Shown: piece after piece, positions 37,198-47,338 of the stretch | How the letters are laid out: every line of letters starts with the position of its first letter | Numbering within the stretch: position 1 is the first letter of the stretch | Origin: Corinectria fuckeliana | Lineage: Eukaryota; Ascomycota; Sordariomycetes; Hypocreales; Nectriaceae | NCBI GenBank assembly: GCA_019137255.1 | Contig: WPDH01000074.1 | Span: forward strand, 1 to 64,000 | Direction: 5' to 3' | Length of the DNA: 64,000 bases | Notes under the pieces: generated by a model | The model's input: the letters and a program-made list of their open reading frames with translations, nothing else | Database searches by the model: none | What the model was told of the DNA's origin: nothing | Made by a program: the position numbers and the translations under genes

Positions 37198-37244
37198 AAA
37201 AGTGGTCTAGAAGGGGGGGTAGTCCAGAAGTGGGAGGGGGGACT
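37198..37244 (-). repeat. Right terminal inverted repeat of pogo-like element
   Basis: Reverse complement begins AGTCCCCCCTCCCACTTC and ends CTAGACCACTTTT, matching the left repeat except for two C-to-T changes of the kind RIP makes. TA follows at 37245-37246. Confidence 0.93.
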
Positions 37245-37246
37245 TA

Positions 37247-37488
37247 GTCTTTGATCGTTGATGCCACCTCATTCAACGCAAGGAGCGCTGTGAAATGCGT
37301 TCATGCGAGGGAAAAGCGTGGATTGAGGGGGGGCAAACATCAGGCCCGCAAGGCTGTGTCTCGCTGCGTTTGCTGCGTCGTAGACCCTATATCTATAACA
37401 GCAATGCGAATGCAGCCCTCTCTGTCTGGGTAAAAGCAATCTCGACTGCTAGTCAGTCGTTGGCAGGTTCTTCCTTGCGACACGCCAT
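37247..37488. other. Intergenic, right of the transposon island
   Basis: Normal composition resumes directly at the TA target site. This is the 3' flank of the minus-strand gene at 37489. Confidence 0.5.
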
Positions 37489-38056
37489 CTATCTGAGGGC
37501 AGGATCACTACGTAGAGCGAACAGAGTGTGATAAGCGCGGCTAGCCACGTAGTAGACCATCATTGTAAGGGCTGCCATAATGACCGCCAGGACCGCCAGA
37601 ACAGTGCCGTGCAGCTGAAACGCCTCGGTCGCCTCCATCTTCATGAGCTTCTTCTGCTTGCTGTGGTAGTGCCAGTTGCCGGAGGGATCCTGCGACCTTG
37701 CGCCGTAGGGCTGGGGCCGGAATAGCGAACTGAGGCGGCGGAGCCGGGCCGTCAGCCACCATTGGGGACCGGCGGCGTCGTGGCCGTTGTTGATGCGGGC
37801 GAGCGTGTATCGCAGGTCGACGACGGCCAGCGACACCAAGAACACGACCAAGTTGACGGGCGTCATGACCATCTGTCGGGCGTCAGCTAATGACTTCGTA
37901 CACACAACCAGTTTCACGATTGCTCCCCGCTTGAGGTGAGGACCGTGAGGTGGTGATGGAGGTAGAACCCACCGAATACAGCGCCGACTGCTGCTTCGGG
38001 CCTTGTGCACCGGGGCCAGGCGAAGGGGACGAGCGTGACGAGGCAACCAAGGCCAT
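37489..38056 (-). CDS. Small two-TM membrane protein, 155 aa
   Basis: Two exons, 38056-37973 and 37872-37489, with a 100-nt intron (GTGGGT, branch GCTGAC, ACAG). I chose the start at 38056 because it gives a clean first exon (MALVASSRSSPSPGPG); reading straight through the intron would give a less plausible N-terminus. Exon 2 starts with a hydrophobic helix (PVNLVVFLVSLAVVDL) and has a polar Trp/Pro-containing middle (QWWLTARLRRLSSLFRPQPYG). A second helix follows (LHGTVLAVLAVIMAALTMMVYYV). It is likely an integral membrane protein of an uncharacterised fungal family. It sits only 242 bp from the transposon edge yet shows no decay. Confidence 0.75.
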
Positions 38057-39185
38057 AGCGATTGTGTGTTGTAAGCGTAGAGGATAACGTCAGAGTGTTT
38101 TGTCGTAGTTAGAAGATCGAATCATTGATCGGGGATGTGTTGGAGTTTTCTAAGTGGCGGTTTCGGTTTCGGTTCCGCACCGTCTTACGTAGGTATGTAG
38201 GTAGTGAGGTCATTGCACTCAGCTCAGTCGGCGCACTCAGCCACTACTTGTCGTCGCCATATCACCCACGAGACCCAAAGCTAGAAGACTTGTATGGCTT
38301 AACGTAGAGGTCTGCAAGGCTTAGACTAGATACTGGCGAGACGTTAACTAGACTCTCGTTTGTGATTTGTTTAGAATTCTTGATTAAGCAAGACGTTAAA
38401 GGGTTGCACGAGGCAGCCCCTTAGCGAAGCTTTCCAAGCATGACCTCAGAAGCTTGGCGCAGTCACAATTTGCACACCCCATAACCCAAACACCGCTCAG
38501 CATAGATATCTTTCGTGTTGCCCAAATGCCTTTGGTTGCGGGCGGCTCTTCCGCGACTCTCTTTTAACACGCCTTCCGCTACTGCACAGTGTTTCGTACC
38601 GTCCTTGATTGATAGTAGCAAGTAGGCAGAGGCGAGGTGGCTAGAATAGATGGTTCTTTGAACTACTGGAAACGACAAGTGAAGTTTTAACGGCAGCAGG
38701 GATGCAGGTTCAAGAGAAATCGAATGGCAAAGATGATTTGGGAAGTCGAGGAGATCTGGAAGATTTGGAAAGTCTGTACTGGAACATCCAGATTAGCGAC
38801 GGCAGAAACAATCCTGCTCTACACCACGCAATGCACCTTGCAGGCAAACTCTGCAGGGCATTGAAACATAAAGTCAGCTTTGTTGCCTAGTGGAAATATC
38901 ACAGAGAGGAAGGAGTTTGGAAGTTAGCCAGAGCACTAACTGTCTTCTTTATTTGGTTTGTGATTTATTCAGAATCTTGCAAATGGCCTGCAGAGACTCA
39001 ATCATAATCCTCGTTCAAGCTCTACCTGGAGACTTCATTAAAGTAGCACCAATATGTTGCTGACCCCGATCTGGCCTCTCTCCAGCCCTTCCATCTTTTG
39101 ACTCTATTCCGTGTTCCCTGTGTCCAGCGCCCCCAGTTCCCAAGCTAACTTATCCAAACGAAACGCCAGCCATCCCGCGGATACT
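38057..39185. other. Intergenic
   Basis: 1.1 kb between the 5' end of the membrane-protein gene and the 3' end of HIS1. Around 38185-38210 there is a GTAGGTATGTAGGTAG cluster. Open frames are short and random-looking. No gene supported. Confidence 0.5.
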
Positions 39186-40413
39186 CTATCGGGCGTTGTG
39201 AATGTCGAGCACCAAGATGTCCTGAGCGCCAATCCGAGTGAGCTCATCCATTACCAGCGCAATCTTCTTCTTCTCCACCATGCAGCTCACAGCGACCCAG
39301 CCTTCCTCGTCCAGGGTTGTCACCGTCGCCGAACGCTTACCGGGTGTGACCTTGGTCGCCTCGCCCAGCGATTTCCGCTCGATGTTATACTGGCAGAGCA
39401 CATAACGCTGCGCAGTAATGACACCCCTGATGCGGGACGTAATGAGGTCAATCAGCTCGGGCTGGGACGGCGACTTTGACTTGATGAGCACCGCCTGGGT
39501 ATCGACAACGGTATCAATGGCCTTGAGGCCAGCAGCTCTCATTGTTTCACCGGACTCTACACTAAAATTAGCACCCTGTCATGGACTTGGTTGGAGCATA
39601 GTCGATGTAGCTGCGACAGAGCACTCACCAACCAGATCGACAATGCCGTCCGCGACGCCCAGGGCGCACGCTGCCTCGACGCTGCCGCTCAACTCAATGA
39701 TCTTAGTGCGCATCTTTCTGGGCGAAACGCCCCCCTCAGCATCGTCGCCGGCCTCGAGCCGGGCAAAGTACTCGGTAGCAGTGTTGACGAAGCTGGTACC
39801 AATGGTGCAGCCGACCAAGTCCTTGGCGGCGACGTACTGGCCCTTCTCCGGGACCTGAACCTGGAGCTTGCAGCCACCAAAGCCCAGATTCATAATCATA
39901 TCGCTTCCGGCAAACTTGTCATGGTGAGTCGCCAAGTCGACGGAGCTGCGGCGAGCGTGGTTGTATGCGCGAACGCCAGCATCGTGCTCCTCAACCTGGT
40001 CCCATCCGGTGATACCGAGGTCGACGCGGCCTTCGCCGACAAAGGTAGGGATATCGGCGGCGGGGAGGAAGATAAGGGCAATGGGGAGGTTCTTGACGAG
40101 GGCGATGTCGAGACGGTTCTCCCGGCGGAATTGAATATCGGCGCCCTCGAGGAGGTTGAGCGTAGCGTGGTTGAGCCGACCCTCTGGATAGCGCCGCGGT
40201 TAGCAAGATTGTAGGCGACGGTATGGAACCGTTCAATGCCACACTTACTCTTGGGAACGGCGAAGAGTAGGCGGCCTTCGAGACTGTAGAGGAAGCGTTA
40301 TTAGCAAATATTGCTCAACAATCGAGCGCGGATTGAGGGGAATCAGGCGGGAGTGTTTCTCCCAACTCCAGAGGGCTTCGAGGCGATAGGACGACCAACC
40401 TGTTGACGTCCAT
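39186..40413 (-). CDS. HIS1: ATP phosphoribosyltransferase
   Basis: Four exons: 40413-40400 (only 14 nt, carrying the ATG), 40283-40249, 40183-39629 and 39556-39186. The frame closes at 324 aa. The enzyme joins ATP and PRPP, the first step of histidine biosynthesis in the cytosol. Seen in the protein: N-terminal LEGRLLFAVPKKGRL, then ENRLDIALVKNLPIAL, VDLGITGWDQVEE, a phosphate-loop-like DLVESGETMRAAGL, and the C-terminal regulatory domain ending with GAQDILVLDIHNAR. The C-terminal ACT-like domain indicates the long, histidine-inhibited form. A TGACTC site lies about 170 bp upstream of the ATG and a tandem TGACG-type repeat lies just upstream (separate entries). Confidence 0.96.
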
Positions 40414-40450
40414 GGTCTGCGGCCGATGGTAGATGGATTGAGATTGGTCT

Positions 40451-40480
40451 CGGGACGTGACGGGACGTGACGGGACGTGA
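40451..40480 (+). repeat. Perfect 10-bp tandem repeat in HIS1 leader
   Basis: Three exact copies of CGGGACGTGA, followed by a partial CGTGACTTG. Each contains ACGTGA, on the minus (gene) strand TCACGT, close to the ATF/CREB half-site TGACG. It lies 38-67 bp upstream of the HIS1 ATG, in the leader or core promoter. Confidence 0.8.
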
Positions 40481-40581
40481 CGTGACTTGTATTTTGCTTA
40501 GGTATCGCCGTCCTTCGCACAACAGGCCGGTTCGTCGTGGTGGGGGAATTTATTCTGTGGTGAGCGCAATGAGCGAGCGGA

Positions 40582-40587
40582 TGACTC
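40582..40587 (+). promoter_or_regulatory. Possible Cpc1/Gcn4 site upstream of HIS1
   Basis: TGACTC core about 170 bp upstream of the HIS1 ATG. Cpc1/Gcn4 activates amino-acid synthesis genes, including HIS genes, through this core. The flanking base is C rather than the preferred A, so the call rests on context. Confidence 0.4.
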
Positions 40588-42769
40588 CGATTGCGGGGCT
40601 TCCAACATGATGGCGGGTCGTCCTTCGCGGCGCTAACACCGGAAGATGCCCGCTAAAACAGCTGTCCCTTCAGCCTCTGAGGTACCGGGCAGTCTTCAGT
40701 GAGGCGCCAACTGCCGCTGCCGTTGTGCGGGCGAGCTGCACGGGCTGGCACTGTGGGCTGCACTGGGCTGCATTGGGCTGCACTGGGCATGGGTTTGTAA
40801 GGGCCGACCGCCACTGCTTAGGTGGCTCACGGCGCTCATTACAGCTAATCGCATGTCGTCGAAACAATGGGCATTGTGTCCCACGGCCTTGCTACGAAAC
40901 ACAAAACTACAATTTCTCTTCGGAGCGTGATGAGAATGTTATATGCCGATATTGTGAGCCTGTTACATGGGAAGTGGGAAGTCTTAGCACGGTCGAGATG
41001 AAGTGAATCAGAATACCACAGCCCTTTTGTAAACGTGTCTGATTCCACAAAGTTTGATGTTTTTGTCCGTTTCTGGCGAGAAAAGGGAACGGTGTGCGTA
41101 CAAGCAAGGAGAGACGAAACATGCATGGAACCTCAACTCCTTGAGTCGGTTTGCTAATAAGTGGCGTAACATGTAACGTCACCTTTTGCTTTTCCAGCGC
41201 CACAACTACCAAATATGTCGGCTGTGTCTTTTCGTTTTCCGTTGTGCAGTCACAGACGGGGGGCCACACCGACAACCACGGGGCAAAGGTGGCCGGTCCT
41301 CGACGGGCTGAAACAACGAGACAAACAAACTGCCTAGTACGATTCGTAGAGGCAATCGAGTCGACCATGATGACACCGCATCAGTCCGGAGCAGCTGAGA
41401 TGCCTCGCAGCGGGCTTGTTTGCTATTACACGACATGCCCGTATCCAAGCTGCATGCGCAGTATGTACGACAGACTGCCTATGGACTAGAGACAACCTTG
41501 GTACCAATCAACCTCGAGCCACTAAGTAGGTTTTACATCCTCCACCCCACTCGGAAGCGCGGTGAAAGCGAAAATGCACGATGCAAGGTACTTTCTCACT
41601 TACAACGTAGTTTCATTGCTGGGCTTGCCCGGACGGGGCTGGACTGAACTGGGCTGGGCTGGGCTGGCATGTCACCAGGATGACCAAGAACTCCCCACTC
41701 CCCTCCCTCCCCCAAGGAAGGGTCACCAACATGGGACGGAATCTACATAGTAACTTTGCTGCGGGAATAAGCGCGGTCAGACTCCTTTCAGAACATGACA
41801 ATGGCGGGGTTATTTCCAAGGACAAGGCAAACAAGCCAGTCACCACTAGCAGTTCTCGCTTTGACATTGGATACTGTGGAAAGTGGCCCTCAGACTGCAA
41901 AGATGCGCTGCCTGCGGGCGTGTCTCGCGTGGCTGCTTACTTAGGTGCGGTGTGTCTGGATGCCTCTTCTCGCCCCTTACACATCGGCGACTGCATTGCA
42001 TTGTTTGCCTCGTACGTGGCCCGCGTTTTGCTTTTCCCCCTTTTATTAGACTAGTCTTACTTTTTGTACGGTCGAGTCTGTGAACTATCGGGGCTGAACC
42101 ATAATTTAATTAATAGCTGAAGGCGTACTTCGTAGGTGGACTTTGTAGCGGTCGTCAAGGTGCCAGCCATCTCAACTTGAACCCAACCTTCGGAGAAAGA
42201 CGTTGTTTCCTTAGTCGCTCTCATTTCACGGGGCACTATTCCAGTGACGCTTTGTAAACTAGTCACTCGTTGGGAATATCATCTCTGATAATCATTTGCC
42301 TTGCAAGCAAGCAATTGTTCGGAACGGCAACCCGGCCTATATCCCGGGCGGCTCGCTGGCCTGCGGTGGTACTGCACATCACTACCTAAGTACCTACCTA
42401 GTAGGTACCTTACCTTACATCCCGTCTACCAGCGCAGGCTACGGAGCTAGTAGTTGGCCATTGTCAAGTTGGTTTTTTAGCGCTCCCGCCGCGCCACTTA
42501 TGAGCTAGCCCGGACGATTTCCTTCTCCACCTTCCCACTGTCCCGCCGTCGCAACGACGACATACCGACTCTCTCTCTCTCTCTCTTCTCAAGTTCTCTC
42601 TTCCCGCCTCTTCTTCTTCTTCTTCTTCTTTCTTCTTAACCCCTTTCACCCCATCGCCTTCAATCCCACGCCCGCTTTACACTACCCAACTCGTTATCTG
42701 TCGCGGCTTTAATCCCTTCCTCCTTCCCGGGCTCTCTCCTTCGAGAAGCCCCTCATTCGCTTCGCCAGC

Positions 42770-44569
42770 ATGAACTCCAGCTACCACCCGCCCGATCTCT
42801 CGCAGCAGATGCCCATGGCGACTGGTGCGGCATCAGGCTATTCTACCAATCTGCCCGCCATGCACTCGTACCAACACCAACAACATCAGCTTCCGCCGCC
42901 GCCTCAGCATGCGCATTCGTCGCATCGTCCTCAGCACCAACAGCCTGTGCACCAGCCTGCGCACCAGCAGCAGCAGCATCCCCAGCAGCATCCCCACCAT
43001 CCTCAGCTCCCACCCCCGCCTCACCACCATATTCATCAACAGCAGCATCAACAACACCAACAGCAGCAGCAGCAACAACAGCCGCCGCCGCCGCCGCACC
43101 TCCAGCACCAGACTCACCAAGCCCAGCACTCGCTCCCGCCCACTCACCAACACCAACACCAACCTCCCAGGCCCGACGACGGAGCTCTCCCGCCCCCCGC
43201 CGTGCCTTCTTCGGTCGACCAGCGCACCAGCCTGCCCTTTTCGAAGGTGGACGACAAAACTGGTCGAAAATATCAGTGCGTCCTCTCTTGCCCTCATTGG
43301 GCACCTCCTCCGGGACCCGGATGGACCCAGCTGACATACCTTTGTAGCCTCGATGTGGCACAACAGCCGCGTCGCGCCCGCATGTGTGGTTTCGGCGACA
43401 AGGTGTGCTCCTCCCCATTCCCAATCGTGCCTTGCAGTCCTTATTGACCCGTAACAGGACCGACGACCCATCACGCCGCCGCCATGTGTCCGCCTTGTCA
43501 TAACCGACATCACGGGCAAAGAAGTTGACTGCAAGTATGTGGGACGATACCTCCAGCCCTAGCTGCTCGTTGCTCAGAACTAATGGCATGTGTGTAGCGA
43601 CATCGACCACTCCATGTTTGTCCTCAACGTCGACCTCTGGAATGAGGAAGGCACCCAGGAAGTCAACCTGGTCCGATCATCGACCGGAACCCCGTCCATT
43701 TCGTCCACGACTCCTTACTCATACACCAGCCTCAATGGGGAGTCACAGCCCACCCCTGCCTCCTACCCGCAGCCACCAGCCTTGCCTCCGAGTCGCGACT
43801 CAGCATACTCCCAGTCCTCAGGCATGGGCTATGTGCAGGATTACCCAGTGCAGCAGCAAAGCTATGGTCAAGGTAAGTCCTTGCTTTGCATGCAAAGGAC
43901 GTTATAGAGAAGCATACTGACTGATGCCAGTTGCTTCAAACTATCCTCAGAACGGCTCGTACGGGCCCCCACAGCAGTACTTCCCGCAACATGGAGGATA
44001 CCGAGCCGATCCTCCACCCCTACCAACGCAAGCCAACATGGCTCAGTACCGGAACGGGCCCCAGCCTGGCTATGGGCAAGACCAATCACTCACCCGGATG
44101 GCGGTTGTGGGAGGTCAGCCTCAGGGCATGTTCACCAGAAACCTCATTGGAAGCCTTGCAGCAAGTGCATTCCGTCTGAGCGACACGACAGATCGAATCG
44201 GGATCTGGTTTGTCCTCCAGGACCTCAGTGTGCGAACCGAAGGTCCCTTTCGGTAAGTGCGCCCACAAGGCGGCAGGAGGAAGGATAAGGCTGACACGAT
44301 GTGGTAGATTGAAGTTCTCTTTCGTCAATGTCGGGCCTCCGGGCGGTCTCGGCCGAGATGTAAATGGTCCCAAGGTTAACCAGGGAAAGGCATTGATCCT
44401 AGCTTCCTGCTTCAGCGAGGTCTTCAATGTATACTCGGCGAAGAAGTTCCCAGGAGTTTGCGAAAGCACGCCGCTCAGCAAGACATTTGCGACGCAAGGC
44501 ATCAAGATCCCGATTCGAAAAGACTCGAATGTCAAGGGAGGAGATGGCGGAGACGACGACTACGACTAA
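42770..44569 (+). CDS. velB: Velvet-domain regulator VelB
   Basis: Six exons: 42770-43275, 43348-43402, 43458-43534, 43598-43872, 43931-44252 and 44308-44569; 498 aa in frame. Residues 1-150 are Gln/His/Pro-rich with long mixed CAG/CAA/CAC runs. The velvet domain begins GRKYHLDVAQQPRRARMCG and continues with DRRPITPPPCVRL and DIDHSMFVLNVDLWNEEG. A Ser/Pro/Tyr-rich insertion (about 260-370) interrupts it. It resumes with GMFTRNLIGSLAASAF, DLSVRTEGPFRLKFSFVNVG and KKFPGVCESTPLSKTF. VelB binds DNA and pairs with VosA, or with VeA and LaeA, to control sporulation, sexual development and secondary metabolism. The split velvet domain with an insertion is typical of VelB. The tail GGDGGDDDYD is acidic. 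Confidence 0.95.
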
Positions 44570-46473
44570 AGATGTCCAAAATGGTAATGACGGTGGAGGA
44601 TTGCGATTACCTCTGTCCACATACGTGTCCCCGGAGGTTAGCATGTTTGCGTTGTCGTTGATTAATTGATGGATTTGATGGCGTTTGCTGCGGGGGAAGT
44701 CACAGCAAGGAGGGGATCCTAGGAAGGTCATGTCATGAGGGAGGCTTTGAGGAGTGTAGCCTCCAGCGACGATGGATGGGGACCCTGGTGAAGGCGGCGA
44801 CCGAGGTGGAGGCACATGTGGAGGTGGAGGTGGAGGTGGAGGCTTACACCTACTATGTAGGTCAAGGGTCCTCTCCGCACAGGTGGCAGTTGTGATCGGA
44901 GTAGGGATAAGGACGTGAGAATGCGGGGTGCAGATGGCCATGGACACAGATGGCATAGTGGCCCCGGCAAGGGAATCCGAAAGGACTCGCGAACCTTACA
45001 TGGCCAAGCTGCATCAGCGCCCACCAGGGCAAAATAATGGATAGAAAACAGTGCTTCTAGGCATTATAGCGAGTCAAGAAGAGGAAGGGCCTCGCCAGTC
45101 CCGTGGCCAATACCGATGGATGTCTTAGAAGATAGAGGATAAGTTGTCGAAGGAAGTAACAACGCAGTCTCTCATTTGCAACTACTAGCGAAGGATTGAC
45201 ATATCATGTGTGAAGCCATCCAGCAGTTGTCAAGGCAGACGGATAGGAGCAGCTGAAGGGTGCAGGTTGCCCAGCTAATTAATTAGTGACGCCGCCACAC
45301 TACATACGGTGAAGGAAATTAGTTGGAGGCCCACGACGATTTCGGCCTCGAAACACACTACATAAACCAGCCCTCAGTTTCACTGGCATGGGAATTTCGA
45401 TTTTTCGTTCCCTCGTGTCGCAATATGTGACTTGATTCTCGCTGATACGTACTAGTAGTGCCATTTAAACGTTTGGGTCTGGCTAGTCCCGGCACTGGTC
45501 CCCGGTGCCTTGAGCTTGGAAGGTAAAGAGGGGGGAGGATGTCCAGATTGACCAATGCAGAGCTCGATGGCATTCCACCCTGCTTGCAGTGACGATGACG
45601 ATGACGATTGCCGATAAGCTGTTCCCTGGATTCGTTCGCACATTCTGGAAGCGATCCAATAGCCCGAGCCAAGCTTAACCCCCCGAAACCCAAAAACCTT
45701 AAAAAGTCTGCCCGACAGAGCGACACTGTGATTGGGTGCAGCTGGGGCGTCTCAGGTACGTACCGAGACCAAGGAGCTAAGTAGCCAAAATCCGGCTGGC
45801 CACGAGGACAACCCACGATGGGGCGAATTCATTACGTTTTCGTTAGTCAAGGATTGGCCGACGGTGCACGTTCTTTGGCTCGTCCAGTGACCTGGATGGA
45901 GGCTGGAGCTGGCTATTGTCCTGGCCTCGCCGTCCCCGAAGCCTGTAGCACAAATCCAGCCCTGAGAGAAGACGTGCGAAAATGATGCCCACACGCCCTC
46001 TCCGTCTCTTGCAGTTCTTGCTCTGACTCTAGAGAACAGAGGGGGGTGTCGTTGTAGTTCCTCCGTCCCCCCGTCCGTCGGCCCCGCTGGCTCGGCTTTG
46101 GTCGCTAGTCGGGCGGTGGATGCGTGTGTGTGATCATGGGACGCTGAGAAAATCCCCAGAAAGGCAGAACGAAGGGGAAGGGGGAGAGAAAAATAACGAC
46201 ATCGCCGGGCCCCTTGGCGCCGCGATAAATAATCCCCAGGTCGCCCAGTTTTGTTGTTGACGTGATTTCCCCCCGCATCATCATCTTCCTCTCTTTCTCT
46301 CTATCTCTCTCTCCTCTTTCTCTCACTTACGCACGCTCCTCAAGTCGTCTGTGGCCACACACGTTCTCGAGTTCGCCGGCCGCCCATTGCGACCTTCATC
46401 GGACCTCATTTCACTCGAGCAATCGACTTTCCCCTCACTTCCAGCCACGCCTCACCAGCCTACTACACCAAAA
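44570..46473. other. Intergenic with GGTGGA repeat and CT-rich leader
   Basis: 1.9 kb between velB and the next plus-strand gene. A GGTGGA hexamer is repeated at 44805-44842; its complement produces a spurious poly-Pro open frame. A pyrimidine tract of CTCTTT/CTCTCT words at 46289-46327 precedes the next gene and looks like a fungal core-promoter/leader pyrimidine tract. No gene found. Confidence 0.55.
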
Positions 46474-46923
46474 ATGCTCGCTTCTCACGGACGCGGCGGC
46501 GCTGGCAACATGGCCGACCTCGCCCAGACTCCCAAGACCGACCCCCAGGACCTCCAGACTCCCGTCCTCAAGGGCTCCATCGTCACTACCGGCCGCGGTG
46601 GCACTGGCAACATGGCCAAGAACACGGATCCCCGCGAGACTCGTCTGCGCCAAGACGTTGAAGCGTGAGTTCTGCCCCCCCTTCGGAATCAATTCCCTTT
46701 ACTGTTCTGTCCTCTTCTTCACGGAGTCGTTCTTATGCTAACTCTTCTCTCCAGTGTCACTCGACGACCCAGCTCTGGCGCCCAGCACGCCGGCCGCGGT
46801 GGTGCTGGCAACATTTTCAAGGGCGAGGAGGCCGAGCTCGCTCGCAAGGCCGGCAACGACCAGGCTATCGACGAAGGCCCCGTCGCCAAGAGCAAAAACT
46901 GGCTCTTTGGCAAGAAGGCCTAG
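46474..46923 (+). CDS. GRGGAGN-repeat protein (DUF3602-like)
   Basis: Two exons, 46474-46664 and 46755-46923, with a 90-nt intron; 119 aa. The short, very polar protein has three spaced copies of a GRGGxGN motif (GRGGAGNMA, GRGGTGNMA, GRGGAGNIF), each followed by a charged linker. It ends in a basic NWLFGKKA. This spacing is the hallmark of the fungal DUF3602 family, whose function is not established. Strong C-ending codon bias and a long CT-rich leader suggest high expression. No signal peptide or membrane segment. Likely cytosolic and largely disordered. Confidence 0.9.
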
Positions 46924-47338
46924 ATTTGTCAATGCCTATGTCTCGCACCAATATTTCCCACTTATTCATATTCTTTGCATGGCTGAAATGCCGCGCGACG
47001 AGCTCTTTGCTTTTTTGGCGTTCTGTGTCAGGCATGGTGTTTTCCGGTGTTGTGGCGTCCCGCGGGCAAATGGAAATGGGCCGCTTTTTGCTAAAGCCAG
47101 AGCGAGGAAAAGAGATACCAGCCTGTGATGGATCGAGATGAGTTGTATCATGTATCATGATTTTTATACTATTACACGAACATTTATACTGTTCAACTCC
47201 CCTTTTATAATCTTGCTTGGTGATTGGTTCCCAACCCAGCATATCAGATAAGGCAGCAGGACTTCACTCCATCGTCTGGTATACAGTAGACCTCATCAGC
47301 GTCCGCTCCTCTCCTCTATCCGATACATGTCCTCTCTC
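46924..47338. other. Convergent 3' flanks
   Basis: 415 bp between convergent genes, AT-richer than the surroundings. No gene; contains both 3' UTRs. Confidence 0.5.

Larger units (their letters stand above)
26000..37244 (-). mobile_element. pogo/Fot1-like DNA transposon, split by a nested retroelement
   Basis: Outer element bounded by 47-bp terminal inverted repeats (26000-26046 and 37198-37244) and flanked by the dinucleotide TA on both sides (25998-25999 and 37245-37246), the target of Tc1/mariner-pogo elements. Without the inserted retrotransposon (and one copy of its CTAG duplication) the element is 1.85 kb, the usual size for fungal pogo/Fot1 transposons. The minus strand of the right-hand part still reads as a pogo DDE transposase through many stops. 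It is the most AT-rich part of the island, and the coding region is dead. Confidence 0.88.
40414..42769. other. Long divergent intergenic region, HIS1 / velB
   Basis: 2.36 kb without a supported gene between two divergent starts. Contents: the HIS1 leader repeat; a G-rich GGGCTGCACT repeat at 40740-40790; a GGGCT repeat at 41634-41668; a CCTACCTAGTAGGTACC cluster at 42383-42412; and a CT then TTC repeat at 42569-42636 in the velB leader. Developmental regulators of the velvet family often have long upstream regions, so much of this may be velB control DNA. Confidence 0.6.

Noticed and set aside
38702..38890. 62-codon plus-strand frame between the membrane-protein gene and HIS1
   Set aside because: Too short, no motif, no codon bias, no splice partners.
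42833..43610. Two long minus-strand open frames opposite velB exon 1
   Set aside because: They are antisense shadows of the CAG/CAC-rich tract (Leu/Val or Ala/Gly-rich translations), with no independent gene signals.
44399..44956. Minus-strand open frame with a poly-Pro run
   Set aside because: Created by the GGTGGA repeat and by the antisense of the last velB exon.
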